A DNA stretch of 64,000 nt from Malachius bipustulatus (taxonomy: Eukaryota > Arthropoda > Insecta > Coleoptera > Melyridae). The position numbers were made by a program, and so were the translations under genes. Below, one piece after another: positions 22,085 to 31,009 of the stretch. Each line of letters begins with the position of its first letter. Positions within the stretch are counted from its first letter, which is position 1. Where the stretch lies: contig OU342638.1 in assembly GCA_910589415.1 (NCBI GenBank), positions 39,033,579 through 39,097,578 of the forward strand, given 5' to 3'. The notes beneath the pieces were generated by a model. It made no database searches, had not been told where the DNA came from, and worked only from the letters and a program-made list of their open reading frames with translations.

Positions 22085-24745
22085 AATAAAACTGCCAGAT
22101 CGATTTTTTTATTATTTCCCATTTAAAAGCGACAAGAAAATAATTAGAAAGCAGTTCTGATGAGACAATTCTTATTAAAAAGGAAAGCACTACTGAGAGA
22201 ATTTTTCAAGAGAAGCTCCGAGTCGATTTTTTTATTATTTCCCATTTAAAAGCGACAAGAAAATAATTAGAAAGCAGCTCTGATGAGACAATTCTTATTA
22301 AAAAGGAAAGCACTACTGAGAGAATTTTTCGAGAGAAGCTGCGAGATCGATTTTTTATCAATTCCCATTTAAAAGCGACAAGAAAATAATTAGAAAGCAG
22401 CTCTGATGAGACAATTCTTATTAAAAAGGAAAGCACTACTGAGAGAATTTTTCGAGAGAAGCTGCGAGATCGATTTTTTTTATTATTTCCCATTTAAAAG
22501 CAACAAGAAAATAATTAGAAAGCAGTTCTGATGAGACAATTCTTATTAAAAAGGAAAGCACTACTGAGAGAATTTTTCAAGAGAAGCTCCGAGTCGATTT
22601 TTTTATTATTTCCCATTTAAAAGCGACAAGAAAATAATTAGAAAGCAGCTCTGATGAGACAATTCTTATTAAAAAGGAAAGCACTACTGAGAGAATTTTT
22701 CGAGAGAAGCTCCGAGTCGATTTTTTTATTATTTCCCATTTAAAAGCGACAAGAAAATAATTAGAAAGCAGCTCTGATGAGACAATTCTTATTAAAAAGG
22801 AAAGCACTACTGAGAGAATTTTTCGAGAGAAGCTCCGAGTTGATTTTTTTATCAATTCCCATTTAAAAGCGACAAGAAAATAATTAGAAAGCAGCTCTGA
22901 TGAGACAATTCTTATTAAAAAGGAAAGCACTACTGAGAGAATTTTTCAAGAGAAGCTCCTAGTCGATTTTTTTATTATTTCCCATTTAAAAGCGACAAGA
23001 AAATAATTAGAAAGCAGCTCTGATGAGACAATTCTTATTAAAAAGGAAAGCACTACTGAGAGAATTTTTCGAGAGAAGCTCCGAGTCGATTTTTTATCAT
23101 TTCCCATTTAAAAGCGCCAAGAAAATAATTAGAAAGCAGTTCTGATGAGACAATTCTTATTAAAAAGGAAAGCACTACTGAGAGAATTTTTCGAGAGAAG
23201 CTCCGAGTCGATTTTTTATCATTTCCCATTTAAAAGCGCCAAGAAAATAATTAGAAAGCAGTTCTGACGAAACAATTCTTATTAAAAAGGAAACCACTAC
23301 TGAGAGAATTTTTCGAGAGAAGCTCCGAGTCGATTTTTTATCATTTCCCATTTAAAAGCGCCAAGAAAATAATTAGAAAGCAGCTCTGATGAGACAATTC
23401 TTATTAAAAAGGAAAGCACTACTGAGAGAATTTTTCAAGAGAAGCTCCTAGTCGATTTTTTTATTATTTCCCATTTAAAAGCGACAAGAAAATAATTAGA
23501 AAGCAGCTCTGATGAGACAATTCTTATTAAAAAGGAAAGCACTACTGAGAGGATTTTTAAAGAGAAGCTCCGAGTCGATTTTTTATAATTTCCCATTTAA
23601 AAGCGACAAGAAAATAATTAGAAAGCAGTTCTGATGAGACAATTCTTATTAAAAAAGAAAGCAGTACTGAGAGGATTTTTTCGAGAGAAGCTACGAGATC
23701 GATTTTTTTTATTATTTCCCATTTAAAAGCGACAAGAAAATAATTAGAAAGCAGTTCCGACGAGACAATTCTTATTAAAAAGGAAAGCACTACTGAGAGG
23801 ATTTTTAAAGAGAAGCTCCGAGTCGATTTTTTTATTATTTCCCATTTAAAAGCGACAAGAAAATAATTAGAAAGCAGCTCTGATGAGACAATTCTTATTA
23901 AAAAGGAAAGCACTACTGAGAGGATTTTTAAAGAGAAGCTCCGAGTCGATTTTTTATAATTTCCCATTTAAAAGCGACAAGAAAATAATTAGAAAGCAGT
24001 TCTGATGAGACAATTCTTATTAAAAAAGAAAGCACTACTGAGAGGATTTTTAAAGAGAAGCTCCGAGTCGATTTTTTTATTATTTCCCATTTAAAAGCGC
24101 CAAGAAAATAATTAGAAAGCAGTTCTGATGAGACAATTCTTATTAAAAAGGAAAGCACTACTGAGAGAATTTTTCAAGAGAAGCTCCGAGTCGATTTTTT
24201 ATAATTTCCCATTTAAAAGCGACAAGAAAATAATTAGAAAGCAGTTCTGATGAGACAATTCTTATTAAAAAAGAAAGCACTACTGAGAGGATTTTTAAAG
24301 AGAAGCTCCGAGTCGATTTTTTTATTATTTCCCATTTAAAAGCGACAAGAAAATAATTAGAAAGCAGTTCTGACGAGACAATTCTTATTAAAAAGGAAAG
24401 CACTACTGAGAGAATTTTTCAAGAGAAGCTCCGAGTCGATTTTTTTATTATTTCCCATTTAAAAGCGACAAGAAAATAATTAGAAAGCAGCTCTGATGAG
24501 ACAATTCTTATTAAAAAGGAAAGCACTACTGAGAGAATTTTTCAAGAGAAGCTCCTAGTCGATTTTTTTATTATTTCCCATTTAAAAGCGACAAGAAAAT
24601 AATTAGAAAGCAGCTCTGATGAGACAATTCTTATTAAAAAGGAAAGCACTACTGAGAGAATTTTTCGAGAGAAGCTGCGAGATCGATTTTTTATTAATTC
24701 CCATTTAAAAGCGGCAAGAAAATAATTAGAAAGCAGTTCTGATTT
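22085..24745 (+). repeat. Satellite array, ~123-bp unit, about 21-22 copies
   Basis: The unit runs GATTTTTTTATTATTTCCC, ATTTAAAAGCGACAAG, AAAATAATTAGAAAGCAG, CTCTGATGAGACAATTCTT, ATTAAAAAGGAAAGCACTAC, TGAGAGAATTTTTCGAGAG, AAGCTCCGAGTC. The ACAATTCTTATT block recurs every 123-125 bp from about 22170 to 24625. Copies are highly similar. Because 123 is divisible by 3, several minus-strand open frames of up to 136 codons run through multiple units; start and end differ by local indels, and these are by-products of the repeat. Confidence 0.93.
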
Positions 24746-24759
24746 TTCTTTTATAAACC

Positions 24760-25930
24760 CTCAAAAACAAAAACCGACAAGGAAACCGTCACATTTTTGC
24801 CGGCCGTTAAAGAAGCGATTTTTACCAATCTCACGCATCTCAAGCCTCTCGAATGTGTAACATTTCTCTCGCCCCGCGTCCCCGTCTCTTCTTAATTTTC
24901 ACCATAAGTCTTATTGAGTTACACCCTCGAACGTCTAATTAAGACCGAAATAGACTCGGGTTTTTTAACGCTCTCCGCTTGCTTGCTTGCTCATTTTCCC
25001 ACATATTCGTCATTTAACGTCTCCGAACACATGGCCACGGAGAGCTGGTGCTGGAGAGCGGACCAGAAGAACCGTCGACTGCCACGGGAGAGAAACCTCT
25101 CTCTTTCTCTCATATGCATGTGATTATGTCATTCATATGTCATATGTTTAGTTTTAGTTGGGCTGCTTAGCTAGCTAGCGATTTTATTCCCCGAATCGGG
25201 ATTTCAACTCCAACTACTCAACATGTGTGTGTGTGTTTCTTTACAGGACCAGGACCAGGACATCAGGTAGGTATAATAGATACCTACATATTGTTTCATG
25301 ATGGCATCTCAGAAAATGAATAATTCCAGGATAATTATTCGTTATTCGTGACCCTCCGGGTTCCAGTCCAGGGAAGGGTTTTTATAACGCATCGCGTTGC
25401 ATAATAATGCTGAGATTTTTTCGGAGTACTTAAAAAAAAACGAGCGCTCATACACGCGCATAAATAAATAGAATTAAAAACCTGCTTTGTACCCGTGAGA
25501 TAATGGCAGAAAAACTATAGGAGATGCAAAAACACCGCTTGCGACTCTAAAACTATGGACCCGGAGCATCTGCATATTATTGTGCATGCCCAGAGTGACA
25601 ATCAGAGAGGGTCCGTCCGAGCGAGGAGACCCTGTTGCCGGATCGCTTCCTCTTGTTTTTTTCTTTTTTTTTCTTTCTTTTTTCTTTCTTTTCAATTTTT
25701 TTCATTGAAACCTGACCACTTTTATGATTACTCTTACAATTAATCAGAAAAGAGCCAAATTAAGTAATAAACGAGCAAGTCTCTAGAGCAATTATTATTA
25801 TTATTATTAACGCAAGCTTACTTCATTAAAATTTAAAAAAAATTGTTTTTTCCTTCTCGACACGAGTTCAAAGACGACTTCTATTAGAGAAAATCGTTAC
25901 AAAGTAATAAAATAAAAACAGCACGAGGTA
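24760..25930. other. Intron 2 unique segment
   Basis: Non-repetitive sequence with a (GT)n run at about 25224-25236, T-rich runs at about 25654-25705, and (TTA)n at about 25793-25808. No coding exon was identified. Confidence 0.4.
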
Positions 25931-25934
25931 AGAG

Positions 25935-26045
25935 TTGAATCCGGCTCGAAGGACCATTAATTAGTACATCGTTTCATTTCCAGAAATCGCTTTTTTCTCT
26001 CAAATTTTGATCCAACGAAATAAAAACTGATCGTTTAAACTTAAA
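25935..26045 (-). repeat. CTTCGAGCCGGAT repeat copy, left flank of the LINE
   Basis: The reverse complement reads AAAATTTGAGAGAAAAAAGCG, then TTTCTGGAAATG, then GGTCCTTCGAGCCGGATTC: the same block order as at 17500-17565. The LINE at 26.05-28.1 kb appears to have landed next to or within this repeat, since another CTCGAAGGACCAATCG copy follows at about 28210. Confidence 0.5.
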
Positions 26046-27907
26046 AATATTTTTTATTTTTATTTATATTTATTTATAACCTTTGGAAAAGCAATAGTAG
26101 CTCAGAGGCACTTAAAAATGAATATAAAAACTATGAGAAACTACTCCATAGGGTAATAAAAGTAGCTAAAGAAACCTATGAAATTAAAAAAGCTGAGCAA
26201 TGTGTTCGAGACCCTAAAAGGCTCTGGAGCTATATCAATTCTAAACTGGGTAAAAGAACGGGCAGAAGATGTTGTATTGAAGAGCTGCGGATAGATAACG
26301 ATGTTATCACTAACCAGAAAGATATTGCTGAAAACTTTAATGAATTTTTTTCTAGTATTGGACGACAACTGGCAGGAAGGGTGCCTGTTTCTGGGGCATC
26401 TGGCGGTGGCGGACACAGTGAGAACGATCGAAACGCAGAGTCAATATTTCTCTTTCCCACTGATCGAACTGAAATTGAAACTATTATTCAAAACCTAAAA
26501 GAAAGGGATGGTGGCGTTGATAAGATCCATACTAGTGTCTTGAAAGCGATTAGTGGGTTTATAGCTCCGGTTCTTGAGGCATTATTTAATGCCTGTATGA
26601 GTCTGTGTGTCTGGCCGGCTGCCTTAAAGGTCGCTGAGATAGTACCCGTTTACAAATCTGGAGACCGTACATCTGTGGGCAACTATCGACCCATTTCACT
26701 TATCTCGAATATCGCCAAGATACTTGAGAAACTAATTCACACAAGATTTTGTGGGTTTTTAACTAAATTTAAGAGAATTAACAACAGACAATACGGATTT
26801 TTGAAGAATAGGAGTACTACCGATGCTCTAGAACGTGTTTTTGACATTGTATATGGGAGAGTCGATCGTGGTGATGCTGTCATTGCAACGCTGATTGACT
26901 TAAGCAAAGCATTTGATACTGTTGATCATACCATATTACTGCAAAAGCTTGAAAATGAAGGAATAAGAGGTCCCGCTCTGAAACTTATGGAAAATTACTT
27001 ATCTGACAGAAAACAATGTGTTAGACTGAGTGAAATAACTAGTCAATATAGACATATAAAGATTGGTGTTCCCCAGGGTACTATCCTGGGACCGCTTTTG
27101 TTCCTGATTTATATAAATGACATTTTTAATGTTTGTGAGTCTTTGTTTGCTTATGCAGATGACACGATTGTACTCAGCTATGCACGAACATGGGAACTTG
27201 CTGAATCATTGATGAATGAATATCTTAGTAATCTGAATGATTGGTTCATTATGAATAGACTAACACTAAATGTCAAGAAAACCGAGCACATCACTTTTGG
27301 TTGCTATGTTGACAGTGTCCCCGCGAAGACAAACATATTAATAAACAGCACACAGATTGCAAGATCCAATAATGTCAAATATCTGGGCATCATTGTGGAT
27401 TCCAACTTGAAATGGGACATCCAGATACAACATGTCACTAAGAAAATTCGATTTTTTCTGTACCTTGCCTATAAGCTCCGATTCTTACCAGCTAAAGTGC
27501 TTGAGGCTATTTACTTTGCTTATGTTTATAGTATCATTAATTATGGTTTGATTATATGGGGTGGCGCTTACACTACTGAGCTCGGGCAACTGGTTTCCCT
27601 TCAGAATAGGTTTATAAAATTATTGAAAAACTGTAAAATACCAACCATTGAACAACTTTATGCTGCTAAATGTATTATGTTTTACTATGACAAGTTGAGC
27701 TATGAATACCGTAACTCAGCTAGTAAAACTAGGAATAAAATGATCAGTATACCTTTGCATAGTAGGTCTATTTATGAAAAAAGTTGTTCATATGCTGCTA
27801 TTAAGTACTTTAATGCTTTGCCAAATGACATAAAATACACTAAGGGATCTGTTAAATCTATAAAGAAAAAATTACTCAAACACCTCTTGACTCAGTCAAT
27901 GTTGTGA
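26045..27907 (+). CDS. Reverse transcriptase ORF of truncated LINE (ORF2 C-terminal part)
   Basis: The open frame extends from just after a stop at 26042-26044 to TGA at 27905-27907 (about 620 codons), without a true start because the 5' end is truncated; the residues around LWKSNSSSEALKNEYKNYEK belong to the region N-terminal of the RT. Counting from the codon at 26381, hallmark RT motifs are NYRPISLIS (residue 101), the motif A region LIDLSKAFDTVDH (catalytic Asp 173), GVPQGTILGPLLF (229) and YADD (258-261, Asp 260 and 261). Downstream lie the thumb and a Trp/Tyr-rich C-terminal region (NYGLIIWGG). No frameshift or internal stop is seen, suggesting recent insertion. The clade (CR1, Daphne or Crack rather than RTE or L1) is my estimate. 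Confidence 0.85.
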   Translation, partial: KYFLFLFIFIYNLWKSNSSSEALKNEYKNYEKLLHRVIKVAKETYEIKKAEQCVRDPKRLWSYINSKLGKRTGRRCCIEELRIDNDVITNQKDIAENFNEFFSSIGRQLAGRVPVSGASGGGGHSENDRNAESIFLFPTDRTEIETIIQNLKERDGGVDKIHTSVLKAISGFIAPVLEALFNACMSLCVWPAALKVAEIVPVYKSGDRTSVGNYRPISLISNIAKILEKLIHTRFCGFLTKFKRINNRQYGFLKNRSTTDALERVFDIVYGRVDRGDAVIATLIDLSKAFDTVDHTILLQKLENEGIRGPALKLMENYLSDRKQCVRLSEITSQYRHIKIGVPQGTILGPLLFLIYINDIFNVCESLFAYADDTIVLSYARTWELAESLMNEYLSNLNDWFIMNRLTLNVKKTEHITFGCYVDSVPAKTNILINSTQIARSNNVKYLGIIVDSNLKWDIQIQHVTKKIRFFLYLAYKLRFLPAKVLEAIYFAYVYSIINYGLIIWGGAYTTELGQLVSLQNRFIKLLKNCKIPTIEQLYAAKCIMFYYDKLSYEYRNSASKTRNKMISIPLHSRSIYEKSCSYAAIKYFNALPNDIKYTKGSVKSIKKKLLKHLLTQSML

Positions 27908-28076
27908 ATTTAAATATGGGGTTGTTTACTTTAGAATACTGTTATGGTTGTGATTTATTTCTGTAGGATAGTTTGTTTTAGTTTTAAGTTTGTAATCCTA
28001 GCTCCTGGGCACAGAGAGGCATGCCTCTCTCTTCCGGGGTATATAATGTAAATTATATGTACTTATGCTGGATGAA

Positions 28077-28107
<31 letters not shown>

Positions 28108-28112
28108 ATTTA
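26050..28112 (+). mobile_element. 5'-truncated non-LTR retrotransposon (LINE), CR1/Jockey-superfamily-like
   Basis: The element carries an open reverse-transcriptase ORF, a ~200-bp 3' UTR with an 18-bp perfect palindrome (AGAGAGGCATGCCTCTCT, 28013-28030), and a 3' (AAAT)n tail at about 28074-28110. The endonuclease domain and ORF1 are missing, so the element is 5'-truncated, typical of target-primed reverse transcription. TATTTATTTA-like sequence occurs at both ends and might be a target-site duplication, but the AT-rich tail makes this uncertain. It sits in intron 2 of the zinc-finger gene on the opposite strand. Confidence 0.85.
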
Positions 28113-28114
28113 TT

Positions 28115-28275
28115 TACTTCATTTGCGTCATTATAACCGACATTAATAACAAAATAACCTTTTTTTCAAATTTCTTATTATATCGTATCAAAATTTGACG
28201 CTTTTATAAAATCCAATCCGACTCGAAGGACCAATCGTACAATCTTGCATTTGAAATTCTCATTACCGTCTCAAC
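28115..28275. other. Right flank of the LINE with a CTCGAAGGACC repeat fragment
   Basis: AATCCGACTCGAAGGACCAA at about 28203 is a reverse-orientation fragment of the repeat seen at 17.3-17.6 kb. Otherwise unique. Confidence 0.4.
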
Positions 28276-28289
28276 AGCAAGTGTATTAA

Positions 28290-29960
28290 AAAAAAAAAAA
28301 TAGAGGGCAATTTTGTTAATTTCTAAGGGGGCAATTCGGTTTACCCTTGACGGGCAATAAAGACCAATAAACTTTCAGCCAGAATGAAGACGTTCACCCT
28401 TTTCAAGAAAAATAAAATTGGTAAGCAGCGGAGTCGATTCAAAAAAATTTTAAAGGGCAATTTCGGTGATTTCTAGATGGGCAATTCGGTTTATTTCATG
28501 CGGGCACCGATCAAACTTTCAGCGAGAATGAAGCCGCGCGCACCCTTTTCAAGCAAAATAAAATGTCAAAAGCGAATCGATACAAAAATCTTCTAAAGGG
28601 CAATTTTGTCAATTTTTAAGGGGACAATTCGGAACGCGCAATAAAAACCGATCAAACATTCAGCGCATCCCTTTCAAGCAAAATAAAATGGTAAGCAGCA
28701 AGTCGATTAAAAAAATTTCTAAAGGGCAATTTCGATCATTTTTGTGGTGGGCAATTCGGTTTATTTCATGCGGGCAATAAAACCAATCAAATTTTCAACA
28801 AGAATGAAACTGCGAGCGCCCTTTTCAAGCGTAAAAATGTTGTAGGGCAATTTGGTATTGTAGGGCAATATCTGCAAACAAAAACGTAGAATCTTTCATT
28901 GAGGGCAATTTAGTTATTTGTCCTTAACGTTGAAACGAAGCAGCCGTTGATAAACGAAGCAAGATGAGGGCAATAAAAAGCAATACAATGCAGCCACGGG
29001 CAACAATGCTGAGATAAAAGTAAGGATCAAAATTGTGCTAAATCCAGAAAATAACACGTTCAGCAGACATTAGAAGAATTTTTTAAGGAAGAAAAAAGTT
29101 TGGAAATCAGATTAAACAAATGTTAATGAGGGGCAATTTAGATAGGCTACGGGAGAACATACAGGCAACAACGTCACACACATTAAGGTGAAGTTGGGCA
29201 GACAATTTTGAAGCAACATCGACAAAAAACTCCCTGTGGAGCTATTAGAGTTTAAGATCAAATAAAAATTGAGAACTTTATTGAGGGCAATTGGGTTTGG
29301 TCTTGGTGATTGGGGCAACCATTTTTGACACAATTTTATGGTTACCTATCTATGAAAAAAAAAATTTGTTAAGACAGTTTAGGGGTGGTAAAGTGTTCGA
29401 GAACGAGATATCGTGAAAAAAATAATAGGGGGCAATTTAGGAAAGTACGGGCAACAATATTTTATACATTTGATGGTGAATTTGTATAGAAAATATTGAA
29501 TAAAATTAAATTTAAGGAATAAAATAATAAGGGCAATTTAGTTACAATATCTAATAGTGGGCAACCATTCATATTTAGAAACGAGCGGTTTAGTCGCATT
29601 AGGGGCAAGCTTGTCGCCTCAAAAAGGGCAACTTTGAATGGAGGTAATTGGGTTATTACGTGGGCAACTCCCTAAAGACAAGAACAACAATAGAAGCGAA
29701 TCTGTTGCCTAGACAATTCGGTTCTGTTTGGGGCAACTAAGTATAGAGATGGGCAATTTTGTTAAATTAGTGGGCATGTATGTTTTCTGCGGTTTAGGTT
29801 CAAAATATTAATTATAGTTTCATACGAGTAGCTGCGTGATTACGGCTAATGACAATAAGGGCAATTAGGTTATACAAATTATTATTGTAAATAAAGTAAA
29901 AAAAATCCTCAGTTGTAGGTTTTTCACACACGATCGGGCAACGCCGCAGGAAAAGTTGGT
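28290..29960 (+). repeat. GGGCAA-rich degenerate repeat
   Basis: From about 28305 to 28830 four units of ~125-135 bp are visible (AAAGGGCAATTT.G.TVATTT, GGGCAATTCGGTTTATTTC, GCGGGCAATAAAA, CTTTTCAAGCAAAATAAAATG). To the right the fixed period is lost, but GGGCAAT or GGGCAAC continues every 20-80 bp to about 29945. It looks like a decayed satellite with one short word preserved. Confidence 0.65.
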
Positions 29961-29964
29961 CGCG

Positions 29965-30826
29965 CTACTAGTAATATGCAAATCCGAACGTGACAGAGAC
30001 GCTTATTAACCATTAGACAAACAATAGCCGAAGATAGATGATGCCAGGCAGGTCCCTCGCTCCTTTCTCTCTCTCTCGTTCATTTACGGATGCGATTCCG
30101 TGAGAACACAGGTACGCGTCGCCGACCGGGCCGTAAAAACATCGTACAAGGGATGCGGCTAAGATAAAAAATTAGAGGGTCGGGGTTTTTGTTTAACGCC
30201 CGGAGCAATGATCGGAGCTGCGTATGCAAATGCGTGAGGATTTTTTTTTCGCTTGCGTGCTTGATGCGATGAAAAAACAAAACAATAGGAGGTGGGAAAC
30301 CCTTTGAGGGATGAAAAAGTCCGTTGGATTTTTTTTTTTGCTTTTTTTCATCGGCGCTCCTGCTCAGGAGCAGAACACCTGAGGACTGCCGCGTCTGGTC
30401 GGTTTATTTATTTCTTCTTTTTTAATTTAAGGGACAAGAATTACTCTCAGGTAATATTCGAAAAAATTGAGTGGAGACACCCATGGATACGCACGTTCAT
30501 TATTGTATTCTCTCGATAATGATTTCACCCCCCTCATTGAACGAAAAGAGACACTCCGGATCAACGGGTAGGTACCTAATTATCAGATTTAACCCTTTAA
30601 CTGGATGGATGGATGGATGGATGGCCCCCGAGACAGGATTATGTGTTCGTTCATTAGGATCTCAAACAGTGGATGGAGCTCGCTCGTCGAGTACCTAGCC
30701 CATTGTTGGTCGGGATGCCGCGGCAGAATTATGCAAAATAGGTGCATGCGTGTGAGAATAAAACTTTAGAGAATCGGTTATGGTGCTGGTGCTGGTGATG
30801 GTATTTCTTTCATAAAACGCACTCAC
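29965..30826. other. Intron 2, donor-side segment
   Basis: Unique sequence with (GGAT)n at about 30602-30624 and TGGTGCTGGTGCTGGTGATGG at about 30780-30800, directly next to exon 2. No further coding is seen. Confidence 0.4.
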
Positions 30827-30988
30827 CTCTTGGTTCCAGGACATGTAGTGGGACATCGCGGGGTCCATGTGCTCGGCCATCACGCTCATCCAATGGACGA
30901 GTCCCTGGGCCCCCTGTCCACCGACGCCAGCCCCCTGAGGGCCTCCAGGGCTGCCCCCGGCCTGGGATCCATCCCAACCGAAGGCTTT
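30827..30988 (-). CDS. Exon 2 of the partial C2H2 zinc-finger gene
   Basis: A 162-nt, phase 0-0 exon bounded by acceptor TTTTGTTACAG|AAAG and donor GAG|GTGAGT, both close to consensus. It encodes 54 residues (about 96-149 of the spliced protein). The first half is a Gly/Gln/Pro/Ala-rich linker starting KAFGWDGSQ; the second half is Met/His/Trp-rich (LVHWMSVMAEHMDP, then HYMSWNQE). GC content is much higher than in the flanking AT-rich intron, as expected for coding sequence here. The linker looks like an extended region N-terminal to a zinc-finger block. It lies immediately left of the TTTCAG satellite that fills intron 1. Exon status is strong from the splice sites and composition; family assignment is inference. 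Confidence 0.75.
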
Positions 30989-31009
30989 CTGTAACAAAAT
31001 TATGCGTTA

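Noticed and set aside
22206..24403. Long minus-strand open frames (81-136 codons) in the 123-bp array
   Set aside because: They are the same satellite translated repeatedly; ends are set by small indels and there is no start context or domain.
22085..24745. CTGATGAG ... GGAAAG in each 123-bp unit as a satellite-encoded hammerhead ribozyme
   Set aside because: The sequence between the two boxes does not form the required stem II next to GAAA, and some copies have CTGACGA.
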